Below, in pieces: positions 47,820-59,180 of a stretch of DNA of 64,000 bases. A program made the position numbers and the translations under genes. Each line of letters opens with the position of its first letter. Within the stretch, counting starts at the first letter, position 1. The notes below the pieces were generated by a model. It ran no database searches. It was not told where the DNA came from and saw only the letters and a list, made by a program, of their open reading frames with translations. Source of the stretch: Dryas octopetala (Eukaryota; Streptophyta; Magnoliopsida; Rosales; Rosaceae); contig OY992838.1 in NCBI GenBank assembly GCA_963921425.1, positions 4,898,001-4,962,000 of the forward strand, written 5' to 3'.

Positions 47820-47894
47820 GTTATATATCATGAACATTCTCAATTGATTTTTTTACCCTTATCGACTCACAATTTGTTTACCAATAGTGAAAAG

Positions 47895-48798
47895 TAGGGA
47901 TGTGCAAAAATACCGAAAAATTGAGTTTTGAACTGAACCAAATCAACTGGATCAGTTTGGTTTAGTTTTTTTTTTTTTTTTTTTTCTCGGATATCAAACC
48001 AAACCAATCCGAATTTTGTGGTTTGGTTTTGGTTTTCAATATTGAAATTTTCAATTTTAACCGAACCGAATCACTACTGATAATATATATTTATTTTTAT
48101 ATATTAATTGGTTTATATATGATTTTAATACCTATTACAGAGTAAACCAAATTTCCTATTATAGTTTATATGTATTTGTATATGTTTATTATAGTTTATA
48201 TACTTTATAGTTTATTTAGTATATAGTTTATACTACTATAGAGTTTATATTATATGATTAATACCTATTATAGAATAAACCAAATTCCTTATTATAGTTT
48301 ATATATGTTTATTATAGGTTTTAGTATAGTTTATATTTTTATAGTATATGTTTATAGTATAGTTTATACTTTATAGGATTAGTCTATAATTTATAGTTTG
48401 TATACACTATACTACTAAGGTATATATTAATATATATATATATGTATACTAAAACAATTATAGTTAAAGGTATATATATGGTTTAGGGTAAAGATTGAGT
48501 ATAATAGTATAGGTAATTGGTATAGAGTATACTAGTATAGGGTATATGAGTATATGAGATAAGGTATAGGGTATAGGGTATAGGGTATATGATATAGGAT
48601 ATGGGGTTTATGGTATATCAGTTGTTATCTGGTTTCTGAATAATCGAACCAACCAAATCGATATTCTCGGTTAACCAAACCAGTCGGCTTGGGCTAGGCA
48701 TGGTTTGCTTTTGGTTCTCAAATTGGCCATTTCAAAAATATTAGTTTGGTTACAATTATGCCTTTGTAGTTCGGTTTTTCGAACCATGCACACCCCTA
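47895..48798. mobile_element. Non-autonomous hAT-type element, 904 bases
   Basis: Ends TAGGGATGTGCA and TGCACACCCCTA are near-perfect inverted repeats, and an exact 8-base duplication GTGAAAAG flanks them (47887-47894 and 48799-48806); 8 bases is the hAT signature. Subterminal parts are rich in GGTTTGG/CCAAACC-type motifs. The middle (48120-48610) is a degenerate array of TATAGTTTATA and GGTATA units. No transposase. Confidence 0.92.
48120..48610. repeat. AT-rich degenerate tandem array inside the hAT-type element
   Basis: Repeated TTATAGTTTATA and TATTATAG units pass into GGTATAGGGTATA units. It is local to the element at 47895-48798. Confidence 0.8.
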
Positions 48799-48824
48799 GT
48801 GAAAAGGTGAGGGCTAGGTTTTTA

Positions 48825-49198
48825 GACCAAATAACACTTTTGGTCAATATATTTTTGCACAATTTCCACTTTGGTCTTGTATTTTTATTTTTAATGATTT
48901 TAGTCATGTACTTTTTATATAATAGCAATTAAGTTCAAGTAGTTAATATTGTTTAAATTGTTGACGGAAAATTCGACGTGGAAGCATGTGTTTATATAAA
49001 CATTCAAGTGGAAGATGTTTGAAATGTTACTCATATATAATTCAAATAGAAATTTTCATCATTAATTTAAACGAAGTTAACCATTTAAATTTAATTGCTA
49101 TTATATTAAAAATACACAATTGAAATTGACAAAATTAAAAAAATATGATCAAAATAAAAATTTCATAAAAATATATGGACCAAAAGTGTCATTTGGCC
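48825..49198. mobile_element. Inverted-repeat element next to the hAT-type element
   Basis: Left end GACCAAATAACACTTTTGGT pairs with the right end in reverse (GGCCAAATGACACTTTTGGT); arms exceed 120 bases and continue inside with ATATAATAGCAATTAA on both strands. No exact target duplication resolved. Confidence 0.7.
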
Positions 49199-51650
49199 AT
49201 ATTTTTATTATTTTGGCCTTTTGTATTTTAAAGTAAGAGAACCCCAGGGGTAGTGAAAGGACAAGAGGAAAGTAAAAAGTAACAGGAAAAGTTGGAATCT
49301 TGGAAGTGTTAAGTGTAAACACTTTCCAAGAGGAGGAGCCCTTTTCGAAAAAACGTCCTTGAGCCTTTTCAGTTCCCTTTTCTGTCACCCTAGGAAGAAC
49401 TCTTGCAAATTGAGGTAATAGCAAATTGACAATCTACAATTTGAAAGTGGTGCAATCCATCCCAATCTTCAACATGGTTGGCATAGTATAGCCCGGTAAA
49501 GGCTCGGATATGAAATTAACTCTAAATACCTGTAATCACTTTTAAATTATGACGTGTAAGGCCAAAATGATGAGATTATCAGTTGGGTTCTCTGAGTATT
49601 TGTGCAAATGGGTTCATTATTTATGGTGGTCAAATGACAGTCGAGGTAGGTGAGTTCTCTGGTCACGTCACCATACCTGCGTACCTTTGATATTATATTT
49701 CACCACCAAACCAAATCAAGTGACCCAGGCTAGACCACCTGGTTACCCACCTTGGAATAATTCCAAACCATGATTTCTCTGTATTTCTAATTAATACGAC
49801 CTGATACTCACTTACTCAGTGATGAAGCTCTACTTTACTCTACGACACGGCTATTATGAATGTCCAGGTTTGGGGGATTGACCCTGACAGTAGCACCTAG
49901 ACCCAATTTCTGATCCCCAGTAAGTGACACAGATCAACGGACCATGGTGCTCCTTAGTACATCAAATTCTCAGTAGTTGTACCCTTCCCTTGGAAAACTA
50001 ATGATGCCTCAAAGAAAAATCGAAACACAAAGGGAGATTATGTCATGGTTGCCAAATCATGACTTGACGTTTGTCTGAAGCATATTTGCCTAAACTCTAC
50101 ATACTCTGCCAAATTAGAATTTCTGGATAAAATGCAACTTGGATTGGTTCAACCCGAATTGCTGGGTTTAGGCTCTGCTCGCTTGAACCCAACCCGAACC
50201 TGAATTGTATTCCTATTTTCAACTCGAATTGTCATTACATAATAACCTATATGACATGTCTTGATTATAAGAAGAATTTTCTTCCCAAATTCATTAACTG
50301 TGTCACTAATTGAGCTAGCTTCGGTTGATTTTCCAATTTGTCCAACTCGACCCAAATTGCAGCCCTACTCCCTCCTATTAAGACCTTGGACGAACATGGT
50401 CGATGACCAATTGAAGTTTGGGCTTGGGATTGGGCTACAATCGTTTAGCTTTAGATGCTCCTCCTGATTTAGCTGTTAGCTTCCTTTATTTGGGCCTTGG
50501 GCCCCTTGCAACCAAAAGAATACGGTCTGTAATGGCCCACCATTGAATGCCATCGCACAAAATAGCCATTAAACTAAAGTTAAATCATGACAATCAAGAA
50601 ATTTTTATATATATTAATTAATTAATAAATTCAAGCAAAACCATATTATATTAACATAATTTATAATTATAAAAAGAAAATGACTGCTTTGCTTAATCCG
50701 CCGCCTTGAGTACTTGGCTGCAAGTGCAAGCATAAAGATAAGATTTTGCTAGATCTCAAGCTTTTTTATGTGTGCATGGTTGGCTTGGGCTAAGCCTCTC
50801 ATACCCAAAAAAATACAAAAGAAAAAGAAGAAGAAGACGAAGCTGATGACGTAAACAGAATGATGTAAGCGTGGAATCAGATTGAGTTCCATAGGTCGCG
50901 GGATCATGTTATTGTCATGAACTGTCTCTATGATTGCATATTTGCATGCATCATATGCTGATATGCAGATGGTGATCAGCATGGTTCAAAAACTTATTAA
51001 TGAAAGCAGGACCAACAAAAGCTTCCTAAATATGGTTTTAGCCTTTTAGGTGGTGGTAAATTAGATATAGTACATAAATAAATAAAGTTCTAATATCATA
51101 TTAGACAGTTACTGTGTTTTAAAAACTTAAACTATCGAAAAATTAGTCAATAATATATATCAAGTTTACAATATAAAAAAAAATATTAACTTAAACTTTT
51201 GATGTGCAGTGATTATTAATTAAGAGCTCCGGTCCACACCTTCTCAAGAGTAATTTGATCAATTGATTTCACAAATGAGGCCAGCTTGGTAGTACATTTA
51301 CTATTAATCTGAATAAAAAATCAATCATAATGTTTGAATGGGCCTGATGAGTATTTTCACAGACCATAGTAAGTATGTGAGAGGGTACCCACTTCATAGT
51401 ATTGCCTATAAATATAATATGATTAAAATAGGGCATACATATAATAATGCATGTGTAACAGTGTGAGGCCTTAAAGAGCTGGCCAAGGCATTAATTTGTC
51501 GGTATTTGGATATGTGCATTTATAAGAGTGGGATAAGTGTCCTGTCTGTGTCGTACTATAGTTGTATTGCTTGTGTGTTTTGGGTTCATGCATCTTTGAT
51601 TAGTTCCCACTGGGACTGAGTCGTCGACCAAGAGGAGTGAGCTAGCTAGG

Positions 51651-51851
51651 ATGAGTAGTGAAGCTAATAGAGGGCAGCAGAGTTATGGCAATGATGATGG
51701 CGGCTCAGGCGGAGGCGCGTCGAGTCAGGCGAGGGCGGTTAAAGGGAGAGGTGGAGCAGCTCCGCCACCCAAAAGAGGAGCTGTATTCAAGAAGATTGTT
51801 GCTGACTTGACCGGCAGTACTAGACCCTTTGATAATTCTTCTAATTCCTGA
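51651..51851 (+). CDS. 66-residue plant protein with PPPKRG motif
   Basis: Intronless frame. The N-terminal half is polar and Gly/Ser-rich (DDGGSGGGASS); the conserved-looking part is residues 32-58: GRGGAAPPPKRGAVFKKIVA then DLTGS. Small plant proteins ending in a PPPKRG-x-hydrophobic-K-x-I pattern are familiar to me as an uncharacterised family; this is my main support, with a leader that fits and no upstream ATG in frame. No signal peptide or membrane segment. It is basic and could bind an acidic or nucleic acid partner, but that is speculation. Confidence 0.65.
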   Translation: MSSEANRGQQSYGNDDGGSGGGASSQARAVKGRGGAAPPPKRGAVFKKIVADLTGSTRPFDNSSNS

Positions 51852-52666
51852 ACCCTCATCAATTCATCATCACCATCAAGCCCTCTATGGATCTGCATAT
51901 ATTTGCTGTTGTTCAAAGTGTGTATATATATTTGAATTATCTTCTTATATATCTTTTAGTTAATCCTAGGTTATTATGGTAAATAATTAACCCCAGAAAA
52001 TCCCCCATATGTTGTTTCATGAAGCAGATGGGGTTGGGGTATACGTGGGGAATGCTTAATTTATATATTCTTAGGGTTTGATGCTTGTACGTACGTACTG
52101 ATCAACTTAATTTGCAAATCAGATCGATCGTGTCGTTAATGTTGATCATGACTCGTTTGTTTGGAAATTGACTCCATCAGTTGCAATTGGAGCTTGATTT
52201 TGGTGAATCTTGTGCAAGGCTGTTTCCTAATGATAATTCGATCTATTTGGTTACACCTAGCTTCTAACCTTTGCCACTATAGATTGCTATGTTCCACATA
52301 CGGATGCGGCCATAAGGTAAATATCTTAAGATGGATTATATGTTAAAAAATTATTTAATAACAATTATATATATATATATATCTGTCGATTTCTTCTTCA
52401 TGAATGAGGGTCATCGTTCATATCATATCACACCACCTACAAAATAAAACACAAAAAATTATGAAAATAAAATCCACATGCATTTCCAATTTACTTCATT
52501 AATTCATCATCACTATCAAACCTTTGCAAGTGAGGCTGTTGTTTTAATTAAGTTTCTATTCTTTTTTTCTTCTTCTATTTGATCTTCTTCCCCTTATCTA
52601 CTTTGGATGCAATTTGAGAAAGTAGAAAACCCTAATCCCCCTTTTGTTTTGTCAAATCAAACCACT

Positions 52667-52898
52667 AAGGACCTATTTGGCACTATTTCTTAGAAAAGCA
52701 CTTATGCTCATAAGCATATACGAATTTTTATAAAAATTCTATAGAAGTGCTTCCTACAAAAGCATTGAAAATGCTTCATGAAAAAGTACATGACATGTGC
52801 TTCTCAAAAAACCACCTAAAAACACTTTTATTTATTTATGTCAAACACTATCAAGAACACTTTTGACAGTTGTAAAATCAATGCCAAACAGACCCTAA
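52667..52898. mobile_element. Short MITE with GGGTCTGTTTGGCA-type ends
   Basis: Left end AAGGACCTATTTGGCA and right end in reverse (TAGGGTCTGTTTGGCA) are inverted repeats of a type common in plant hAT-like MITEs. Target duplication unclear. Confidence 0.6.
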
Positions 52899-53324
52899 GA
52901 AAAAGAGGAAGTTGTCAAAATCACAAATTGACCCTTAATTTCTTTAAGCATTATAATCACATTGTCTTTTTTAAATAAATTATTTCAAAATGCCACATGA
53001 TCTATCATGCTCATATTTTGATCGTATTCACAGCTTATTGATTTCGAAAGCTAAAGTTGCCAAGAAATCAACATATATTCTATTTGGAGTATTATATTTT
53101 GTGTGATTAATTCTTCAATAGGATAGTTGTGCCACATGTTCTGTACGACTTCTAATCATATACTCACATGCATGCTTATTTCAAATAAAGTTTATAGGTT
53201 TTTAAAAGAAACAGTACACTTGGTGTTGTAGCATAGGATGATCGTACCATACACGTGGTCAGACAACCTTACTCAAGAATTTCTCATCATAGATACTTAT
53301 ATATAATATACATAGACCCTTCTA

Positions 53325-53715
53325 TTTTTGGGATCCCTCATTTAAGGGTAAACTAGGAATTTCTTGTGGGGTCCACTCCACATTGTATTTTAATGATGGA
53401 AACCATCTACATTTTATGTCTCTAATATTGAATGATCATCTTTGCAAAAAATTTGCTAAATCGAAAACCATTCCCTGTTTGATTAAATGGTCATTATTTC
53501 AAGTGTTAACGAAAATATTTTGTTTGTCTATTTATTTGATCAAAATTAGATAGTTTAATGATTTTCAATTCGTCTAATTTTTTATAAGGAAGATCTTTGT
53601 ATATAGACTAAAAAGATAGACGATTTAGATCGTTGAAGTGGGCTAATATGAGGGATCTCTTAAATAAAATAATTTAAAAAATTTCTTAATGGAAGAAGTC
53701 TGATAAAAATACATA
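53325..53715. mobile_element. Inverted-repeat element related to those at 56.7 and 61.3 kb
   Basis: GGATCCCTCATTTAAG near the left and its diverged complement ATGAGGGATCTCTTAAAT near the right. A GTGGGGTCCACTCCACATTG segment matches, in reverse, the right part of the element near 57.0 kb. Confidence 0.6.
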
Positions 53716-53760
53716 TTCGCTTTGTAGTTAGATTTTTTTTTTCGATCAACATAAATTTTA

Positions 53761-54306
53761 GAGGAAATTACAGATTTGGTCCATTTATTTTATACCTAGT
53801 TCAATTTTGGTCCACGATCTTTTTTAAGTTCTGTTTTGGTCCACTAATTGTTTCATTTGTTCAATAAAGGTCCAGATTTGACTTTAAATCCTTTGGGTTG
53901 TGTTTTCTTCAATTATAATTGAAGTATAAGTTATATTTCATCATTCCTTAGTCATAAAAACAAATTTGGATAATTATAATCTAAGAGAATTGAGATTAGG
54001 TGAAATTTGAAAAATTGGCAGTTTCGGATACCCTACTTTGGGGTCAATTATCTTGAGTTTTAGAACTTCAATTTGAATGATCTTTATATGTTTGTAAAGA
54101 AGAAATGCATAGCTTTAAAATAAGTATATATTTGCTGAATTTGGATGAGATTTGATAGGATAAAAGACAGACCAAATTTGAGAAAACAAATCTGGACCTT
54201 TATTGAACAAGTGAAATAATTAGTGGATCAAAACAGAACTTAAAAAAGATTGTGGACCAAAATTGAACTAGGTATAAAATAACTGGACTAAATCTGCAAT
54301 TTCCTC
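53761..54306. mobile_element. Mutator-type MITE with 9-base target duplication
   Basis: A 546-base element. Arms of about 120 bases: GAGGAAATTACAGATTTGGT at the left against the right end in reverse (GAGGAAATTGCAGATTTAGT), continuing through TATACCTAGTTCAATTTTGG. Perfect direct repeat TAAATTTTA at 53752-53760 and 54307-54315. Sister of 39773-40330. Confidence 0.92.
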
Positions 54307-54962
54307 TAAATTTTATTGAATTAAAGTAAGTGATATAAGAGATTAGGCCAATAATTTCGGCTTAATTAGAGTTGAATATTTTTGTACTCTTTAAAGTGAC
54401 AAAAAGAATATACAGCCAAGTTCCACAAGATCACACTTATTAAGTTATATCAAAACTTAGATGGGGGATGATTATTATGCATGGTGATCGAATTGGTGAT
54501 GGTGTGATTTCAAAATTTCACCTAAATCAATTACCAGCTTAGCTCGATAGTGGGCCTAAAATTCGCCAAGAGAGAAATGGGCCGGGATTCAACTGGGCCG
54601 ACCAAACTGGACCACTTACATGCTCAACTAGATATAATGTTAGCTGGATGTAATATCCGACAGAAATGTGTGCACATTTTGTACAAAAAACCATGGAAAA
54701 AGAAAACCCACATTATCTGCAAATTGCAATGTCCACTAAGCTGTAGATCGCATGATGAAATCATGAAAGTAGCTAGCCACCATTTACCTAACCGTTGTGC
54801 AACGGATTTCATACCCGGCAACCAAATTCAAATATCTAAAAAGAAAAAGTCGAAAAAGACCGAAAAGCAAAAGCCACACACACATCCACCTTCCCTCAGT
54901 TTTCCCAAATAAATGGGTCTACTCATGTTCACTTCTCTCTGCGTCTAATTCAAACTCAGCAA

Positions 54963-55844
54963 ATGGGTTCTTGCATTAGCAAATGTCGACCCAAAAAACA
55001 CTTTCACATTCGTGAAGATCAATTTGATCATGTCCAGGACAAGCTGGTAATTTCACAATTAGCTCCTCCTCCTCCAAGAAGTGCTCCAATTCCTGCAGCT
55101 TCAAGCAAAATCTCACCCTCTCCCCCTTCCCCTTCACATTCAACTTCCTCTGCTTCTTCCTTCACTTGCAGTAGCACCAGTGCTTCTAGTACTAGTGCTT
55201 CCAACACCAGCAGCTTGTCGAGTGCTTCTTCGGTTTTAAGCTCAAAGGAGAGGTCTTTTTCCAATGAGTTCTTGTGGTCGTGCTACAAGGAAAACTCACA
55301 TATAACTCGCATCAATTCAATCAAAGAAGCAACCTTTTCCTCACAAAAACCAGTTTTGGCAACAGCGAGGAAGAAGCAGCAGCCAAACCCGAAAAGGGTA
55401 AGTGGGTCAAGTAGTACTACACCGCAGAAGAGAGTCCGGCCCAGTTCACCAACCCCTCTAACACGACAAAAGAGTTTTCGTAGAGACCCACCAGAGAGGC
55501 CCATACTCATCTCTGTTCCACATTCTCTTCCTAGTAGAACGTTGTTGATGAGGTCACCCTCTCCAAGTAGAAGGTTCATCATGGCAAACCCAAACCCACC
55601 AAAAGATCAAAGTCATTCGAGGAAGGAAAGTCTTGGGCCTCCAGGCCCAAAGATTAATAATTCAAGTCGGGCACATCGACCCGGTTTGAAGAGCAGAGAG
55701 ACAGAGACGTACATTCACAGGATCAGCTCTAAAATCGATGAAGTTGCTGTTAGAGAAGCACTGGCTGACCATTATTTGGACTCTCTCCATGCAGAGGACA
55801 TTGACAACCCTCTCATCTCTCTCGATTGCTTTATTTTCCTGTAG
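54963..55844 (+). CDS. Ser/Pro/Arg-rich protein with N-myristoylation/palmitoylation signature
   Basis: Intronless gene for 293 residues. It begins MGSCISKCRPKKHF: Gly2 with Ser6-like context fits N-myristoylation and Cys4/Cys8 fit palmitoylation, followed by a basic patch, so plasma-membrane attachment is expected. The remainder is largely disordered: PAASSKISPSPPSPSHSTSS, a long Ser/Thr run to about residue 95, then ERSFSNEFLWSCYKENSH, basic RKKQQPNPKRVSG and RTLLMRSPSPSRRFI. A short ordered-looking C-terminal helix (TETYIHRISSKIDEVAVREA) precedes LDSLHAEDIDNPLISLDCFI. I do not recognise a named domain; similar plant proteins are annotated only as serine/arginine repetitive-like or unknown. 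The ATG is the only one that exposes the lipidation motif. Its RSPSPSRR-type sites suggest kinase targets (inference). Confidence 0.85.
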   Translation: MGSCISKCRPKKHFHIREDQFDHVQDKLVISQLAPPPPRSAPIPAASSKISPSPPSPSHSTSSASSFTCSSTSASSTSASNTSSLSSASSVLSSKERSFSNEFLWSCYKENSHITRINSIKEATFSSQKPVLATARKKQQPNPKRVSGSSSTTPQKRVRPSSPTPLTRQKSFRRDPPERPILISVPHSLPSRTLLMRSPSPSRRFIMANPNPPKDQSHSRKESLGPPGPKINNSSRAHRPGLKSRETETYIHRISSKIDEVAVREALADHYLDSLHAEDIDNPLISLDCFIFL

Positions 55845-56097
55845 ATTAATATTGAGTGTGCGTGTGACTGCATATTGAAAGGTTGTGATTTGTGAATTCA
55901 TTCATTTATGGGTTTGGCATGGAAATATTGATCAGCTGGATCAAATTAGTTCATTCCGCTTCTGTATATTTACTTGGTTTTTTTTTTTTTTTCTTTTTTT
56001 CAAAATTTGTGTATCCTTTATCTTATTGTTTTTTTTTAATAGAAAATACGACAACGGTTTGATTTTGTGTTTTGTATTGTTGTTTGAGAAATGGAAA

Positions 56098-56493
56098 TTT
56101 AGGGATGGCAACGGGGCGGGTTCGCCAATACCATACCCGTCCCGCCGGATAATTGGGTCCCTTGGGGGTATTCGAGGCCCCTATTATTTTTTAAAAAATA
56201 ATTTTTTTTATTAATAACATATCAAATTAATATAAATATATGATATAATAGATGAAATACATTAAAATTCATCATATTATATTACAATAACACTAAATCA
56301 TAAAGAGAATACTATTAAATTTTGAAGACATGCAACAAAAATTAGGAAAATAAATTAAAATATAATTATATAATATAATATTTTTATTAAACGGGTATAC
56401 AAAACGGGGCGGGACAGAGATGGTATTATTATACATGCTTAATTGGGGTGGGTCCCCATGAGGATTTTCGGGGGTGAAAAATTTTGTCATCCC
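56098..56493. mobile_element. hAT-like MITE with AGGGATGGCAA ends
   Basis: Left TTTAGGGATGGCAACGGGGC and right end in reverse (TTTAGGGATGACAAAATTTT) are inverted; subterminal GGGGCGGG occurs on both sides. AAATGGAA appears on each flank but is offset by three bases on the left, so the duplication is only probable. Confidence 0.7.
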
Positions 56494-56679
56494 TAAATGG
56501 AATGTACGGTGGCCGGTGTTTATAATTTTAGTAATTAAGAATATTTATCCTATTTTTTATGCCCTTAAGAATATTCACACTGATATTCCGAATTTCAAAT
56601 CTCCCTTACCATTATCATTTGATAAAGAAAATATCAAATAACAGCATGTTATATATGAGATTAATCTGACCCCTTCCAT

Positions 56680-57055
56680 TAAAATTTTTTTTAAATAATA
56701 TTATTTAAGAGATTCATCATGAGACCTATTTTTATATTGTATTTCAACGATCCGAACTGTTTATTTTACAGATTTTTATTTCAAGATAATTTATACAAAA
56801 GATTAGATAAATAAAAAATTATTAAGATATATAATTCTATCAAATAAATTGACGAACAAAATGTTTCAATAAACACTTGAAATGAAACCATTTAATCAAG
56901 TGATTTTTGATTTACCTTATTTTTTGCAACAACGATTCCTCAATTGAGACTAAAAAAAAAAAATGGTTATGATCATCAAAATACAATGTGTAGTAAACCC
57001 CACAATAAATTTCTTAAATAAACTTATTTAAAGAATCACTTAATGAGATATGTGA
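56680..57055. mobile_element. Inverted-repeat element
   Basis: Left part with TTTAAGAGATTCATCATGAG and right part in reverse (TTAAGTGATTCTTTAAATAA) are diverged inverted repeats. The core GATCCGAACTGTTTATTTTA near 56749 matches the cores of the elements at 2.0 and 61.3 kb. Confidence 0.6.
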
Positions 57056-58452
57056 GATTAATGATTAAATAGTTCAAGGGCCCAAATAAAAAGACAAAAT
57101 GTTCAAGGGACCTGGTTCCCTTTCCATTTTGGGCTTTGAAGAAGTCTCGGGCCTAGGATTTAACATTGGACTTTGAGAGGCGTGCTTCTCTAAAGAAAAG
57201 AAAGTATTTGAACCTAGCGGATGAGTAAACCTAGGATGTTGTTGAATAAGCTGGGCCCAAAAAGTAAGGAAAAGAATACCATTTTTTTTAAAAGAAAAAA
57301 GAAATACATATATTTAAAGCTTATAGAATTCTACACAAGAAACACAACTAATTTACACAAGAAATACACCTAATTGTTTTTTATGAATTTTTTTGTGTGT
57401 GACCACTAATACTACGTAGTGGTATGACTAATTTATTTAAATTATAATATATGTATGATTTTAAAGATGGATTTTAAAATTTAATGTTTTAAATATTAAT
57501 AAATATATACGTGTTATAACTACAATAAACTAATCACACCGTTATATAATATGACGGTCATATACAGAAATTTATCACTCCATAAATTATCCAACTGAAT
57601 TTAAGTGGAGTTATAAGAAAATAAAAATAAAAATTATTGTTTTGTAAACGGGCCGTTTATGTGTTGGTTTCAGTTTGTGCAGGCCAACTTAAAATATAGA
57701 TTATTTAATAATTTTATTTATTATGGGCTGAAACGAGTTTGACTTGGAAACTAGCTTTTTTATGCTCACCCCAAAATTCCAAACACAATAGCTTCATCTT
57801 CGATTCTTCATGTTTGGATCCGAATCTTGTTCGCAAAGTATCTCACAAATTCCACCCCAATAATAAAAATGAAAAATAATGTGTAGCCAAAAAACGACAG
57901 GTAGGGCATGCATATCATGGATATTGTGTCCTTCAAATTGTAATAGGACGGCTTGGGTTCACGTGAAGTAAGCAGTTAGTGTGTTGTATATATATATTTT
58001 GGAACGAAAATTAATCAAGCATGCAATTTAAAATTGGATATGTGTGTCGGCCAGAAGCACTTCATTCTTGTGCCGAGGCCTTGACCATTTTTTATTCAGA
58101 AATTCAGGGCAAAAGAGGCCCCTCCCCTCCCCTCCCCATGTTGATGACACTTCATAAGGGAAAGAAAACTAGGCATGTTTTCAAACAAAGAGCTGGGTCA
58201 ACTATTCAATCAAATGAAATTGAGCATGTTTCCATCTCTTCTCAAGAGACAAATGTATGCAAAATTGTGCTCAATTTCGTAGGTGGCAATTCCACCAAGA
58301 TGTCTTCTTTTGTTTGGAGAAGAATCTGCACCAATCAGATTTTTAGGAGCATGTCGAGAGAGAGAGAGAATTGGTTAGATAATATATGATTGTTAAACAA
58401 AAATCGATGGTAAAAAGTAAGCAGTCTCAACGTATATAACTGGCTTTTTTGA

Positions 58453-58633
58453 TAATTAGTAGGGTTTTTATGCCAATTTTATATTCAAATTAATCTTGAT
58501 ATTTTTCCAACAAAGTAAATAAAAATATCATTATTGCCATGGCTGGCCGTTTTAGGTAATTAGTAGGATTTGCCAATTTTATATACAAATTAATCTTGAT
58601 ACTTTTCCAACAAAATAAATAAAAATATCATTA
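58453..58633. repeat. Tandem duplication, period about 104 bases
   Basis: TAATTAGTAGG...TCTTGATATTTTTCCAACAA at 58453-58533 recurs at 58557-58633 with few changes (one short deletion). A 23-base non-repeated linker lies between. Confidence 0.9.
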
Positions 58634-59126
58634 AATTAATATATTAGTATGTACATCGTGACATAAGTATACAAATATATGGTTAGCAATAATAATGTGT
58701 CTGATACGTACCCTCGTTAAGATTAAATTAAAAACAACAAGAAATCGTCTTTTTATTTGGTGTGTAACTGTATATACAACGATTGCACCCCAAGAATTGG
58801 ATAGATTTGTGCCAATGATTTAGGTTTGGTGACACCTCATGCCCTTTAACAATAAACATGATCAATGACTGCATGCAATACGTTACAATATTAATTATTC
58901 CCATCATTTCTCTAAAAAAAGTGTAATACAACCGGATATATATTATATAGAATTGAACAATACTTCCTTCAATCAATGGTAAATTCCTCTGTCCCAACTA
59001 ATGTGGCACAACCATAGCCATTCACATTCTCTTTTCTTTTTAAAGCTCAATAACTCTTAACCCAAATATTTTTTTGTTGAGTTAACTTTAAATCTTCTAC
59101 TCAACCATTGTCCAATTAATCAAGCT

Positions 59127-59180
59127 GCTGGTCATATTCTAGGCTTTTTTTTTTTTTTTCCGAGGCTGGTCATATTCTAG
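59127..59180. repeat. 16-base direct repeat around a T-run insert
   Basis: GCTGGTCATATTCTAG at 59127-59142 and 59165-59180, separated by 22 bases: GC, a T-run and CCGAG. On the minus strand the insert ends in poly-A. Confidence 0.88.

Larger units (their letters stand above)
47388..51650. other. Spacer between the membrane protein and the 66-residue gene
   Basis: Contains the promoter side of the minus-strand membrane protein gene, a GA repeat, a hAT-type element at 47895-48798 and an adjoining inverted-repeat element at 48825-49198. The part 49.2-51.5 kb shows no recognisable feature beyond short AT-rich stretches. The right end is the promoter and leader of the next gene (a weak TATA-like TTTATAAG near 51520). 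Confidence 0.55.
51852..54962. other. Spacer between the 66-residue gene and the MGSC protein gene
   Basis: No gene seen. It contains a MITE at about 52667-52898, an inverted-repeat element at about 53325-53715 and a Mutator-type element at 53761-54306. A 120-codon frame at 54550-54912 overlaps the leader of the next gene and has no domain. Confidence 0.55.

Noticed and set aside
54550-54912. 120-codon plus-strand frame upstream of the MGSC protein gene
   Set aside because: It ends in the probable leader and has no domain; Lys-rich tail reflects A-rich DNA.
58021-58389. 122-codon plus-strand open frame
   Set aside because: No domain, no family resemblance, mixed composition with an internal CCCCTCCCCTCCCC stretch, and no splice partners; most likely chance.
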